Assembly: GCF_000143145.1 (NCBI RefSeq)
Contig: NC_014313.1
Location: 372,001 to 436,000 of the forward strand
Source: Hyphomicrobium denitrificans ATCC 51888
GTDB taxonomy: Bacteria; Pseudomonadota; Alphaproteobacteria; Rhizobiales; Hyphomicrobiaceae
Length of the DNA: 64,000 bases
Reading direction: 5' to 3'
Below, in pieces: positions 7,469 through 16,776 of this stretch; the first letter of the stretch is position 1; each line of letters begins with the position of its first letter. Position numbers and translations under genes: made by a program. Below the pieces are notes generated by a model. The model did not search any database. It was not told the origin of the DNA and worked only from the letters and a program-made list of their open reading frames with translations.

Positions 7469-7636
7469 ATGAAGACCCCTCTTGGAACGAGAAAGTATAC
7501 GGGCGAGACGTGCCCTGAGAGCGGTAAATGGGTGTCGGAGGATAATCCTTCGACTTCGGCGCCGATTGCAAAAGGGAACAAGTTCCCTCCACACAATGGC
7601 AAAGCTGTTTACTGGCGCCTCGTCGAATATGTGTAA
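7469..7636 (+). CDS. 55-aa small protein (YjzC-like pattern)
   Basis: A short gene with its own signals: AGAGGAG about 10 bases before the ATG, a promoter at 7300-7328 and a terminator at 7651-7680. The protein begins MKTPLGTRKYTGETCPESGKW and ends GKAVYWRLVEYV. The arrangement TGE-CP-SG-W, then PIAKGN-FPP, then AV-W-LVEY recalls small YjzC-like proteins that occur singly in many bacteria. Related sequences, as I recall them, carry an extra Cys pair after FPP, which is absent here. No membrane segment or signal peptide is visible, so it should be cytosolic. Function unknown. Confidence 0.75.
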   Translation: MKTPLGTRKYTGETCPESGKWVSEDNPSTSAPIAKGNKFPPHNGKAVYWRLVEYV

Positions 7637-7650
7637 AACGAGAGCCTTGG

Positions 7651-7680
7651 GGAGCGATCTACATAGGTCGCTCCTTGTTT
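7651..7680 (+). terminator. intrinsic terminator of the 55-aa protein gene
   Basis: GGAGCGATCT (7651-7660) pairs with AGGTCGCTCC (7665-7674), one G-U pair, loop ACAT. TTGTTT follows on the plus strand. It overlaps the last bases of the convergent lepA. Confidence 0.78.
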
Positions 7681-9481
7681 AGTTGTCGTCCATCTTCAGG
7701 GCGTTGATGAATGCTTCCTGCGGAATTTCGACCTTGCCGAATTCGCGCATCTTCTTCTTGCCGGCCTTCTGCTTGTCGAGCAGCTTGCGCTTTCGCGTGA
7801 TGTCGCCGCCGTAGCACTTCGCAAGGACGTCCTTGCGTAGCGCCTTGATCGTCTCGCGGGCGATGACCTTGGCGCCGATCGCGGCCTGAATCGGAATCTG
7901 GAACAGATGCGGCGGGATCAGCTCTTTGAGCTTTTCGCACATCGATCGGCCGCGGCTTTCGGCGCGTGAACGATGCACGACGATCGAGAGCGCATCGACG
8001 GGCTCGCTGTTGACGAGGATCGACAGCTTGACGAGGTCGCCTTCCTCGTAATCCTTGATGTGATAGTCGAACGAGGCATAGCCGCGCGATACGCTTTTCA
8101 GACGGTCGTAGAAGTCGAACACGACTTCGTTCAGCGGCAGTTCGTAGATCACCATGGCGCGCGAACCGGCGTAGGTGAGCTGCTTCTGACGCCCACGCCG
8201 ATCCTGGCAGAGCTTCAGAACGGCGCCGAGATAATCGTCGGGCACGAGGATCGTCGCTTCGATCCAGGGTTCCTCGATGTGATCGATCCTGACGACCTCC
8301 GGCATGTCGGCCGGGTTGTGCATCTCGATCATCGTGCCGTCGTTCATATGCAGATGGTAGATGACGCTCGGCGCGGTGGTGATGAGATCGAGGTTGAACT
8401 CGCGTTCCAGACGCTCGGTGATGATTTCGAGGTGAAGCAGTCCGAGGAAGCCGCAACGGAAGCCGAAGCCGAGAGCGGCCGAGCTTTCCGCTTCGAATGA
8501 GAAGCTCGCATCGTTGAGGCGTAGCTTGCCCATCGCTTCGCGCAAGTCTTCGAAGTCCGCCGCGTCGACGGGGAACAGCCCGCAGAAGACGACGGGCTGC
8601 GCCGGCTTGAAGCCGGGCAGCGCTTCGGCGGTCGGATTTTTCTCGTCCGTCACGGTGTCGCCGACGCGGGTGTCGGCAACTTCCTTGATCGCGGCGGTGA
8701 AGAAACCGACCTCGCCCGGCCCGAGCTTCTCGAGCATTTCCTGTTTCGGCCGGAAGATGCCGACGCGCTCGATTTGATAGTCGGCGCCGCTCGACATCAG
8801 CTTGACGCGCTGGCCCTTCTTCAACGTGCCGTCGATGACGCGCACGAGGACGATGACGCCGAGGTAGGCGTCGTACCAGCTGTCGATCAGCATGGCTTTG
8901 AGCGGCTTCGTGCCATCGCCTTTCGGCGGCGGCAGACGTTCGACGATGGCTTCGAGAACGGCTTCGACGTTGAGGCCCGTCTTCGCGGAAACGCCGATCG
9001 CGTCGGACGCGTCGATGCCGATCACGTCCTCGATCTGCTGCTTGACGCGGTCGGCATCGGCCGCGGGCAAATCGATCTTGTTCAGAACGGGCAGGATTTC
9101 GAGATTGTTGTCGAGCGCCTGATAGACGTTCGCGAGCGTCTGCGCTTCGACGCCCTGGCTCGCATCGACGACGAGGATCGCGCCTTCGCAGGCTGCGAGC
9201 GAGCGCGAAACCTCGTAGGCGAAGTCGACGTGGCCTGGCGTGTCCATCAGATTGAGCTGATAGATTTCGCCGTCCTTCGCCTTGTAATCCAGGCGGACGG
9301 TCTGGGCCTTGATCGTGATGCCACGCTCGCGCTCGATATCCATCGAGTCGAGGATCTGGGCCTTCATTTCCCGGTTGGTTACATTGCCGCAAAGCTGAAT
9401 CAAGCGGTCCGACAATGTCGATTTGCCGTGATCAATGTGGGCAATGATAGAGAAATTTCGTATACGTGAGATATCGGTCAT
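7679..9481 (-). CDS. lepA: elongation factor 4 (back-translocase LepA)
   Basis: A 600-aa translational GTPase that acts on stalled or mis-translocated ribosomes. The GTPase motifs are intact: AHIDHGKST (residues 14-22), DTPGH (80-84) and NKID (134-137). The EF-G-like domains follow, and the LepA-specific C-terminal domain ends the protein ([24 protein letters not shown] near the end). Length equals the family norm. It is monocistronic here: a divergent phasin-like gene lies upstream and the convergent small gene downstream. LepA often pairs with lepB, which is not seen here. Confidence 0.98.
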   Translation of the reverse strand: MTDISRIRNFSIIAHIDHGKSTLSDRLIQLCGNVTNREMKAQILDSMDIERERGITIKAQTVRLDYKAKDGEIYQLNLMDTPGHVDFAYEVSRSLAACEGAILVVDASQGVEAQTLANVYQALDNNLEILPVLNKIDLPAADADRVKQQIEDVIGIDASDAIGVSAKTGLNVEAVLEAIVERLPPPKGDGTKPLKAMLIDSWYDAYLGVIVLVRVIDGTLKKGQRVKLMSSGADYQIERVGIFRPKQEMLEKLGPGEVGFFTAAIKEVADTRVGDTVTDEKNPTAEALPGFKPAQPVVFCGLFPVDAADFEDLREAMGKLRLNDASFSFEAESSAALGFGFRCGFLGLLHLEIITERLEREFNLDLITTAPSVIYHLHMNDGTMIEMHNPADMPEVVRIDHIEEPWIEATILVPDDYLGAVLKLCQDRRGRQKQLTYAGSRAMVIYELPLNEVVFDFYDRLKSVSRGYASFDYHIKDYEEGDLVKLSILVNSEPVDALSIVVHRSRAESRGRSMCEKLKELIPPHLFQIPIQAAIGAKVIARETIKALRKDVLAKCYGGDITRKRKLLDKQKAGKKKMREFGKVEIPQEAFINALKMDDN

Positions 9482-9657
9482 GGGCGGGGCTCATAGCACC
9501 CGGAACCTGATGGCAAAAGGGCCGTTAAGCTGTTGAGGCTATTTAGCTGGCGGTTCCTTCGCCGCATGGACCTATAAGATAACTGGCGACTTGGTTGTCA
9601 GTGTGCGAAAAAGCTGGGGAAAGCCCGCAAGAGACGTGCGAAATCCGGAGAGACGAT

Positions 9658-10209
9658 ATGGCGAACTCACCTTTCGATGCCAATCCCGCTTTCACCAAGC
9701 TTGGCGATGATACGCGCAAGGCCGTGACGCAGGCATTCGATGCAATGTCGAACTGGCGCTCTGAGCTGGCGGAACTCGGCGAGAAGAACAGCAATGCTGT
9801 TTTCGACAAGATGGCGGAAGCGGCCAAGTCGTTGGGCTGGCCGACGGACTTCGTCGAACTCAGCCGCAAACAGATGCAAAACGCGTCGAAACTGCAGCTT
9901 CAGGCCGTCGATCAGGTCATGGATGTGTGGGAGAAGCAGGTGAAGTCGATCGGTTCGACCAGCCAGCTGCCGAACTTCCCTAATTTCCCCGGTTTTGGAA
10001 ATGTCACGCCAGGTCAGTCGGGTTTCCCCGGTGGCGTTTTCCCGGGCATGCCCGATTTCGGTGCGGGCGCAGCCAATCCGATCCAGTTTTGGATGCAGGC
10101 CGCAGAGATGTGGCAGAAGGGCTGGCAGCAGGCGATGTCGACCTGGGTCGACGCTCAGCAGAACACCTTCGGCAAGTCGGGCGGTAGCGGAAAATCCAGC
10201 TCGCGTTAA
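9658..10209 (+). CDS. phasin-like protein
   Basis: A 183-aa soluble protein with no signal peptide. The first 100 residues are amphipathic helix in the manner of phasins (AFDAMSNWRSELAELGEKNSNAVFDKMAEAAKSLG, then KQMQNASKLQLQAVDQVMDVWEKQVKSI). A Gly/Pro/Phe-rich linker follows (about residues 105-140). The end is a short helix with aromatic residues (PIQFWMQAAEMWQKGWQQAMSTW). Phasins coat PHA granules; the pairing with phaZ elsewhere in the window fits. The linker is unusual for a classical phasin, so a PhaM- or PhaE-like role is an alternative. CCGGAGAG upstream supports the start. Confidence 0.6.
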   Translation: MANSPFDANPAFTKLGDDTRKAVTQAFDAMSNWRSELAELGEKNSNAVFDKMAEAAKSLGWPTDFVELSRKQMQNASKLQLQAVDQVMDVWEKQVKSIGSTSQLPNFPNFPGFGNVTPGQSGFPGGVFPGMPDFGAGAANPIQFWMQAAEMWQKGWQQAMSTWVDAQQNTFGKSGGSGKSSSR

Positions 10210-10243
10210 CCTCTCGCGATCCAAAGCGGTTACGTCATTCATT

Positions 10244-10273
10244 CGCCGGCCCTCGCAAGATGGCCGGCGTTTT
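10244..10273 (+). terminator. intrinsic terminator after the phasin-like gene
   Basis: CGCCGGCC (10244-10251) pairs with GGCCGGCG (10262-10269); TTTT follows at 10270-10273. Confidence 0.75.
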
Positions 10274-10349
10274 CGTGTTTGCGCGCACTAGGTCGGGTGC
10301 GACTGCGCCGCGCGTCAGCACTGCTTGCGGTATCTATAGCCCCATCATA

Positions 10350-10368
10350 TATTAGAACTATTCTAAAT
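10350..10368 (+). promoter_or_regulatory. ICE motif / Irr-box upstream of mbfA
   Basis: TTAGAA (10352-10357) and TTCTAA (10361-10366) form a perfect inverted repeat with a 3-base spacer, the form of the iron control element bound by the Fur-family regulator Irr in Rhizobiales. It lies 40 bases before mbfA, a known Irr target in Bradyrhizobium and Agrobacterium. Irr would be expected to repress the exporter when iron is scarce. Confidence 0.75.
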
Positions 10369-10405
10369 TAGAGTTGGCCCTTGGCTGCGCCTGGAATTCT
10401 GTCCA

Positions 10406-11362
10406 ATGCGAAAATTCGCCGATCTCGATGCGCGTGAAATTCTGGCTCTCGCCATTTCGCTGGAGGAGGAGCACAGCCGAATCTATGCCGACTATGCGGC
10501 CGGGCTCGGAGAAGACTATCCGGCGTCGGCGAAGATTTTCACGGAGATGGGGCAGGAGGAGAACGATCACCGGCGCTGGCTGATCGATCTCTTCCGGCGG
10601 AAGTTCGGCGAACATATTCCGCTGATCCGGCGTCAGGACGTCTCGGGTTTCGTGCGCCACGATCCGATCTGGTTCGTGCGGCCGCTCGGCATCGAGAAAG
10701 TGCGGCGGCAGGCAGAAGAGATCGAACTCGAAACGCGTAACTTCTATCGTGCGGCCATTGCGCAAATTTCGGATGCCGAAGTGCGCAAGCTGATCGGCGA
10801 TCTCATCGTTGCGGAAGACCGGCATCTCGGCCTCGCGCAGCACATCTCAGAGGTGGAGCTGACGTCGACGGCGAAGTCGGTCGAGGAGCAGGCGGCACGT
10901 CGCACGTTTGTGCTCCAGTATGTGCAACCCGGTTTGACGGGTCTGATCGACGGGTCGGTCTCGACGCTGGCGCCGATCTTCGCGGCGGCGTTTGCCACGC
11001 ATAACACCTGGCAGACGTTTCTCGTCGGCATCGCTGCGTCGATCGGTGCGGGTATCTCGATGGCGTTCGCGGAAGCGCTGGCGGATGACGGCAACATTTC
11101 GGGTCGCGGCAGTCCGTGGGTGCGCGGCGGAGTCACGGGGCTGATGACGGCGCTGGGCGGACTTGGTCACACGCTGCCGTATCTGATCCCGAATTTCTGG
11201 ACCGCGACGTCGGTCGCAATCGTCGTCGTGTTCATCGAGCTTTGGATTATTGCGTTTGTCCGTGCGCGGTTCATGGACACGAAATTCTTCAGGGCGGCGC
11301 TGGAAGTCGTGGTCGGAGGCCTGCTCGTTTTCGCGGTCGGAATCCTGATCGGCAGCGCCTAG
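10406..11362 (+). CDS. mbfA: membrane-bound ferritin-like iron exporter MbfA
   Basis: A 318-aa fusion of a ferritin-like diiron domain and a VIT1/CCC1-type membrane domain. The N-terminal half carries carboxylate and His ligands in two repeats (SLEEEHSRIY near residue 20, GQEENDHRRW near 50, EIELETRNFY near 105, VAEDRHLGLA near 138). From about residue 170 come five hydrophobic segments (QPGLTGLIDGSVSTLAPIFAAAF onward). MbfA exports iron and protects against peroxide stress. Architecture and the Irr-box upstream agree with the characterised proteins. It appears monocistronic. Confidence 0.9.
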   Translation: MRKFADLDAREILALAISLEEEHSRIYADYAAGLGEDYPASAKIFTEMGQEENDHRRWLIDLFRRKFGEHIPLIRRQDVSGFVRHDPIWFVRPLGIEKVRRQAEEIELETRNFYRAAIAQISDAEVRKLIGDLIVAEDRHLGLAQHISEVELTSTAKSVEEQAARRTFVLQYVQPGLTGLIDGSVSTLAPIFAAAFATHNTWQTFLVGIAASIGAGISMAFAEALADDGNISGRGSPWVRGGVTGLMTALGGLGHTLPYLIPNFWTATSVAIVVVFIELWIIAFVRARFMDTKFFRAALEVVVGGLLVFAVGILIGSA

Positions 11363-11486
11363 CGTGCCGATTGCTTGGGCTCGATGCGCGTCAAGCAGAT
11401 GTTAGCCTCATTCAGGCCATAGTGTCTTGACCCATTCCGGTCTGCCGACACAGTGACGGCGACACACAACCCTCCGAAGGCTTTCC

Positions 11487-12725
11487 ATGCGCGCAGGTTT
11501 TTTGATCTTTTCGATCGCAACGATGGCGTTTGCGTCAATGTCCGGCGCGGCGTTCGCGGAAGCCACGCCACCGCCTCCGGCCAATAAGCGCAACTGCCAG
11601 AACACGGTGCCGTTTCAGCGCTGGCTCGCCGATTTCAGACGGGAAGCGATCGCCGAAGGCATCCATGCGGGAACGATCGATGATGCGATCGGCGGCATGA
11701 CGCCCGACATGAGCGTCGTCGCGCGCGACCGCAAGCAAGGATTCTTCTCGCAGACGTTCATCGACTTCTATTTCAAGCTCGCGACCAACGGCCGCGAGAA
11801 AATGGGCAAGTCCTATCTGCAGCGTTACAAGTCGATCTTCGATCGCGCGGAACAACAGTATGGCGTGCCGGGCGCTGTCATCACCGGCTTCTGGGCGCTC
11901 GAGAGCGACTTCGGCGGCGGCATGGGAAATCTGTCCGTCATGCGCTCGCTGGTGACGCTCGCCTGGGATTGCCGTCGCGGCGACTTCTTCCGCAACGAAC
12001 TGAAAGCCGCGCTGAAGATCATCGAACGCGGCGATCTCACGGCGGACCAGATGATCGGATCGTGGGCGGGTGAACTTGGGCAGACGCAGTTCCTGCCGCA
12101 GCACTACTACAACTACGGCGTCGACTATGACGGCGACGGTCGCGTCGATCTGATCCGCGATATTCCGGACATCATCGGATCGTCGGCGAACTTCATCGCG
12201 TCGATGGGTTGGAAGCGGGGCGAGCCGTGGCTGGAACAGGTTCGGGTCACGAAGGAGCTGCCGTGGGAAAAGGCCGATCTCACCGTTTTGCTCCCGCGAT
12301 CGCAGTGGGTCGCGTGGGGTGTCGAAGGTGTTGGCCACAGGTTGCCGTCGGACGATCTCCAGGCGTCGCTGCTGCTGCCGATGGGGCGTAACGGCCCGGC
12401 TTTCCTCGCGTACAATAATTTCCGTGTCTACACGCAGTGGAACCAGTCGCTGACCTATGCGACGACGGCGGCGCATCTGGCGGCGCGCATGACGGGTGCT
12501 CCGAACCTCAGCCGCGCGAGCGGAAATGTTCCGTCGCTCGGCTACGAGCAGACGAAAGAGCTGCAGGCGCTTCTGAAGCGGCGCGGCTTCGACGTCGGCG
12601 AGGTCGACGGCAAGCTCGGAGCGGGAACGCGCAAGGCGGTCAAGGAAATGCAGATCAAGCTGGGCTTCCCGGCTGACAGCTATCCGACGTCGGAACTGCT
12701 GACGGCGCTGCGCGGGCGGAGCTGA
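11487..12725 (+). CDS. lytic murein transglycosylase, MltB family, with peptidoglycan-binding domain
   Basis: A 412-aa periplasmic enzyme that cuts glycan strands to 1,6-anhydromuropeptides. Residues 1-24 form a signal peptide (cleavage near AAFA-EA), without a lipobox, so it should be soluble rather than lipid-anchored. The GH103 domain spans about residues 40-330, with the catalytic Glu at about 139 in ITGFWALESDFGGGMG and the GELGQTQFLPQHYY block about 65 residues later. The last 60 residues are a peptidoglycan-binding domain (QTKELQALLKRRGFDVGEVDGKLGAGTRKAVKEMQ). It is convergent with ndh. Confidence 0.93.
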   Translation: MRAGFLIFSIATMAFASMSGAAFAEATPPPPANKRNCQNTVPFQRWLADFRREAIAEGIHAGTIDDAIGGMTPDMSVVARDRKQGFFSQTFIDFYFKLATNGREKMGKSYLQRYKSIFDRAEQQYGVPGAVITGFWALESDFGGGMGNLSVMRSLVTLAWDCRRGDFFRNELKAALKIIERGDLTADQMIGSWAGELGQTQFLPQHYYNYGVDYDGDGRVDLIRDIPDIIGSSANFIASMGWKRGEPWLEQVRVTKELPWEKADLTVLLPRSQWVAWGVEGVGHRLPSDDLQASLLLPMGRNGPAFLAYNNFRVYTQWNQSLTYATTAAHLAARMTGAPNLSRASGNVPSLGYEQTKELQALLKRRGFDVGEVDGKLGAGTRKAVKEMQIKLGFPADSYPTSELLTALRGRS

Positions 12726-12791
12726 TCGTTTTGCTTGGCGTTGCCGGCCCTCCTTCGTCGAGCCGGCCGGCAATGCCGAAGACAATGTCGC

Positions 12792-14144
12792 CTAGTGCAG
12801 CTTGACCTGCGGTTCGGTGCGCCGGGTCAGGAGGCGAGCCAGCGAGTCGAGCGCAACCTTGATCGGCCCATGCAGCGCAACCTCGTGCATCTTGTAGAGC
12901 GAGCGATACATAATTTTCGCGAACCAGCCCTCGATGCGTAGCGACTTGCCGGAGACGAAGCCCATCAGGTTGCCGACTGTCGAATATTTGCCGAGTGACA
13001 CGAGCGATCCGAAATCGCGATACTTGAACGGTGCGAGCTTCGTCTCGCCGTGCATGCGGCGCTGGATCTGGCGGACGAGGTGGCTCGATTGCTGGTGCGC
13101 GGCCTGGGCGCGCGGCGGGATGGGCGCGGTGTCGCCATCCGGCACGAGGTAAGCTGCATCGCCAATGACGAAGATGTTGTCGTCTTTCGTCGTTTGCAGG
13201 CTCGGGCGCACGATAAGCGTGTTGCTGCGGCTGACTTCCAAGCCGTCGAGTTTCGACAGAACTTCCGGTCCTTTGACACCTGCGGCCCAGACGACAAGCT
13301 CGGAAGGAATGAAGTCGCCGTTGGCGAGGGTCACGCCTTGATCGGAGACGTTCGTCACCGGGCTTCCGGTGCGTACGTCGACGCCAATGCTCTTTAAGAT
13401 ATTCGTGGTCGCCGTCGAAAGTCTTTCAGGCAGCGCCGGCAGAATGCGCGGAGCGGCTTCGATCAGCGTGATCTTGAAGTCGTTTTCGGGGTCGATCTTG
13501 TCGAGGCCGAAGTCAACGAGGCCGCGCGCTGCATGGTGCAGCTCGGCGGAAAGCTCGGAGCCTGTTGCGCCGGCGCCGATGATCGCGACGTGGAGCTGGC
13601 CGGGCCGCACGGGGCCCTGCTGCGCGTAGGCGCGGACGCAGGCGTTCAAGAGGCGGCGATTGAAACGCCGCGCCTGCTCGGGCGTGTCGAGCGTGATCGC
13701 GTGTTCCTTCACGCCAGGTGTGCCGAAATCGTTCGAGATGCTGCCGACCGCGATGACGAGCGTATCGTACGGAAACCAGCGATCCGGCGTAATCTCGCGG
13801 CCATCTTCGTCGTGAGTTGCGGCGAGGTGCACGCGCTTGTTGGCGCGGTCGAGGCCGATCATTTCGCCGTAGCGGTAACGGAAGCCGTGCCAGTGACCCT
13901 GCGCCTGATACGCCAGCTCGTGGCGGCCGGTGTCCATGCTGCCGGCGGCGATCTCGTGCAGCAGCGGCTTCCAGATATGCGTGCGCGATTTGTCGACCAG
14001 CGTGATCTCGGCTTTGCCCTTTTTGCCGAGCTTGTTGCCGAGCTGGGTTGCGAGTTCCAAGCCGCCCGCGCCGCCACCGATGATGACGATCTTATGCAGC
14101 CCAGTCGTCGCGTCGGAAGTGGGTGCAGTAGCCGTCATGGTCAT
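12792..14144 (-). CDS. ndh: type II NADH:quinone oxidoreductase (NDH-2 family)
   Basis: A 450-aa flavoprotein that passes electrons from NADH to quinone without pumping protons. The FAD-binding motif GGGAGG is at residues 23-28 and the NAD-binding motif GAGATG at about 190-195. Family features also include FVIGDAA near residue 325 and the APFKYRDFGSLVSLGKYSTVG stretch near residue 390. The C-terminal 80 residues are amphipathic and attach the enzyme to the inner membrane. It lies 28 bases downstream of pheT on the same strand and may be cotranscribed with it. Confidence 0.9.
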   Translation of the reverse strand: MTMTATAPTSDATTGLHKIVIIGGGAGGLELATQLGNKLGKKGKAEITLVDKSRTHIWKPLLHEIAAGSMDTGRHELAYQAQGHWHGFRYRYGEMIGLDRANKRVHLAATHDEDGREITPDRWFPYDTLVIAVGSISNDFGTPGVKEHAITLDTPEQARRFNRRLLNACVRAYAQQGPVRPGQLHVAIIGAGATGSELSAELHHAARGLVDFGLDKIDPENDFKITLIEAAPRILPALPERLSTATTNILKSIGVDVRTGSPVTNVSDQGVTLANGDFIPSELVVWAAGVKGPEVLSKLDGLEVSRSNTLIVRPSLQTTKDDNIFVIGDAAYLVPDGDTAPIPPRAQAAHQQSSHLVRQIQRRMHGETKLAPFKYRDFGSLVSLGKYSTVGNLMGFVSGKSLRIEGWFAKIMYRSLYKMHEVALHGPIKVALDSLARLLTRRTEPQVKLH

Positions 14145-14171
14145 CTCCAGCGTTACGTGTGGGGCTGTCCT

Positions 14172-16604
14172 TCAGGACCGAAGTTCGGCGCCGGTCGCTT
14201 TTTTAACATCCGCCACTATTTTTTTGACAATTGTCTCTATGGCCTGATCCGTAAGTGTTTCGTTTCCGGGCTGCAGAGTTACTTCGATCGCGACCGACTT
14301 TCTGCCCTCGGCCGCGAGGTTGCCGCCTTCGAAGACGTCGAAAATGTTGACGTTGCGGATCAATGTCTTATCGGCGTTGAGCGCGGCCTTGATGACGTCA
14401 CCGGCGGCCACGTCCTTCGCCACGACGAACGCCAGGTCGCGTTTGACAGGCAACAGATCGGATGCCGCCAGCGCGGGCTTGGCGCGCGACTTTTTCTTTT
14501 CCGGCGGCAGGGCGTCGATGAAGATTTCGAACGCCGCGACAGGAGCCTCGACGTCGAGGGCCTTGAGCGTCGCCGGGTGGACCTCGCCGAAGTAGGCGAG
14601 CACGGTTTTGGGTCCGAGCCGGAGCGTGCCGGAGCGTCCCGGATGATACCAGGGTGGGCAGTCACGCGTGATCTGGGCTTTGCTGGCGTCGATGCCGAGG
14701 GATGCCAAGGCTGCAACGACATCGGCTTTGACGTCGAAGACGCCGACGGGTTCGCCCGAGCCGCTCCATTGCCGGCCGGCGCCGCTGATGCGGGCGGTTC
14801 CGGCGCGCACGGCCGCGGCGCTCAGATACTGGTCTTCCGGTTTTTCGCCGCGATAGGCTTGGCCAAGCTCGAACAGCGCAACGTCCGAAGCGCCGCGATT
14901 GCGATTGCGGGTGACGGCGGTCAGCAGTCCGGGCAGCAAGCCGGGACGCATCGAGGACAGTTCCGTTGAGATCGGATTGGCGAGGTCGAGCGCTTCCGCG
15001 CCGCCGCCGAAATGCTTCGCCTGATCCTTCGGGATGAAGCTCCAGGTGACGGCTTCGACGAACCCGCGCGACGCAAGCAGGCGGCGGGCACGGCGCGCAC
15101 GCTTCTGCTTTTCGGTCAGCACGGGCCGCGCGACGCCGTCGAGGCGCGGCAGCGGCGTTGCGGGAATGAGCTCGAGACCGGCGATGCGCACGATCTCTTC
15201 GACGAGATCGGCCGGTCCATGCACGTCGGGACGCCAAGTCGGCACGGTGACTTTCGCGGCGCTCGGTTCGCCTTCGATCCTGAAGCCGAGAGCCGTCAGG
15301 ATTTTCGCGATCTCGGCTTCGGGAAGCTTGACGCCGGTCAGCTTCGCGACGCGCGCGAAGTCGAATGCGATCACGCGATTTTCGATCGGTTCCTTGCCAG
15401 CGACCTTGGCTTTCGATGCCTCGCCGCCGCAGAATTCTAGGATCATGTCGGTTGCGAGATCGAGCCCGGGGCGAACGGATGCCGGATCGACGCCGCGTTC
15501 GAAGCGGTAGCGCGCATCGCTCTGAAGGCCGGTTTTGCGGCCGGTGGCGGCGGTGCGCACGGGATCGAACCAGGCGCTTTCGATCAGGACGGCGGTCGTC
15601 TCGGGCGTGCAGCCCGTCGACTCTCCGCCCATGATGCCGCCGAGACCGAGCGGGCCGCTATCGTCGGCGATGACGCACATGGTGCTGTCGACGGCGTATT
15701 CCTTGCCGTCGAGTGCGAGGAATTTCTCGCCGGATTTTCCGAGGCGGGCGTGGATTGCGCCTTTGAGCTTGTGCGCGTCGTAGACGTGCAGCGGACGGCC
15801 GCGATCGAGCGAAATGTAATTCGTGACGTCGACAAGGGCGTTGATCGGGCGCAGGCCGACGGCCTTCAAACGGTTTTGCAGCCAATCAGGCGATGCGCCG
15901 TTCGAGACGTTGCGGATCGTGCGCGCCGCGAATACCGGGCAGGCGTTGGCCGTGTCAGCCGAGAAGTCGAGCTTCACCGGAATGGCGCAGTCGAACGCTT
16001 CCTTGATGGCTTTGAGTTTCGGCTCGGGTTTCAACGATCCGAGACCGGCGGCGGCGAGATCGCGTGCGATGCCGCGCACGCCCGTGCAGTCGGGGCGGTT
16101 CGGCGTGAGCTTCACTTCGATGACAGGATCGTTGAGGCCGGCCGCGTCAATGTAGCGTTCGCCGACTTTGCTCGCCCATTCGGCGGGCAGATCGAGAATG
16201 CCGGCGCTATCGTCGGCGAGTTCGAGTTCGGCGGCCGAGCACATCATGCCGTTCGAGACGACGCCGCGGACGGGTTTCTTCTCGAGCGTGATCTTCGAAC
16301 CGGGAATGTAAGTTCCGAGCGGTGCGAAGACCGATACGAGGCCAGCGCGTGCGTTCGGCGCGCCGCAGACGACCTCCATCAGCGGCTGGCCCTTGGCGAT
16401 CTCGACCTGCACGACCTGCAGCTTGTCGGCGTTCGGATGCTTCTTGGCTTCGACGATGCGCGCGATCACGAAAGCGCCGAGCGCCTTCGCCGGGTCTTCG
16501 ATGGCTTCGACTTCAAGACCGATCGCCGACAACGTCGTCTCGATCTCGTCGAGCGAGGCGTTGGTATCGAGATGATCCTTGAGCCAGGAGAACGTGAATT
16601 TCAT
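14172..16604 (-). CDS. pheT: phenylalanyl-tRNA synthetase beta subunit
   Basis: The 810-aa beta chain of the alpha2-beta2 enzyme. In order it shows the N-terminal EMAP-like tRNA-binding domain (about residues 40-150), the B3/B4 editing domain (residues 210-370), the B5 domain (about 395-470), a core resembling a degenerate synthetase fold and the C-terminal FDX-ACB anticodon-binding domain (about the last 95 residues). Length is the family norm. The alpha-subunit gene lies 172 bases upstream on the same strand; the gap holds a REP-like element. Confidence 0.98.
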   Translation of the reverse strand: MKFTFSWLKDHLDTNASLDEIETTLSAIGLEVEAIEDPAKALGAFVIARIVEAKKHPNADKLQVVQVEIAKGQPLMEVVCGAPNARAGLVSVFAPLGTYIPGSKITLEKKPVRGVVSNGMMCSAAELELADDSAGILDLPAEWASKVGERYIDAAGLNDPVIEVKLTPNRPDCTGVRGIARDLAAAGLGSLKPEPKLKAIKEAFDCAIPVKLDFSADTANACPVFAARTIRNVSNGASPDWLQNRLKAVGLRPINALVDVTNYISLDRGRPLHVYDAHKLKGAIHARLGKSGEKFLALDGKEYAVDSTMCVIADDSGPLGLGGIMGGESTGCTPETTAVLIESAWFDPVRTAATGRKTGLQSDARYRFERGVDPASVRPGLDLATDMILEFCGGEASKAKVAGKEPIENRVIAFDFARVAKLTGVKLPEAEIAKILTALGFRIEGEPSAAKVTVPTWRPDVHGPADLVEEIVRIAGLELIPATPLPRLDGVARPVLTEKQKRARRARRLLASRGFVEAVTWSFIPKDQAKHFGGGAEALDLANPISTELSSMRPGLLPGLLTAVTRNRNRGASDVALFELGQAYRGEKPEDQYLSAAAVRAGTARISGAGRQWSGSGEPVGVFDVKADVVAALASLGIDASKAQITRDCPPWYHPGRSGTLRLGPKTVLAYFGEVHPATLKALDVEAPVAAFEIFIDALPPEKKKSRAKPALAASDLLPVKRDLAFVVAKDVAAGDVIKAALNADKTLIRNVNIFDVFEGGNLAAEGRKSVAIEVTLQPGNETLTDQAIETIVKKIVADVKKATGAELRS

Positions 16605-16609
16605 TGTTC

Positions 16610-16756
16610 GTCATCCTCGAGCGTCTGAGCCCCCGCGAGGACGTTCGGGGATCCAGCATAAGAGTTGTCGCAGACGCCATATTGTGCCGTTGGCGCGTTT
16701 TGCGCTGGATTCCCGGCCTTCAACGCACACGATGTGTGCGCTCGGCCGAGAATGAC
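16610..16756. repeat. degenerate REP-like palindromic element between pheS and pheT
   Basis: The element begins GTCATCCTCG and ends CGAGAATGAC, with an inner CGGGGATCCAGC and its partner GCTGGATTCCCGG. This is the layout of the GTCATCCC...GGATCC palindromes scattered in Rhizobiales genomes. A related, better-kept copy lies on the other side of pheS (17891-17978). Confidence 0.6.
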
Positions 16757-16776
16757 GATGTGATCTGCTGCCATCA

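Noticed and set aside
7659..9392. 577-codon frame overlapping lepA on the same strand
   Set aside because: Out-of-frame, Arg-rich shadow of lepA, which is intact in the correct frame.
12737..12777. 13-bp stem between the convergent transglycosylase and ndh genes
   Set aside because: Good stem with one G-U pair, but a 15-base loop and no U-tract on either strand; not strong enough to call a terminator.
11535..12785. Minus-strand frame of 416 codons opposite the MltB-type transglycosylase
   Set aside because: Arg-rich antisense shadow; the plus-strand protein has clear catalytic motifs.
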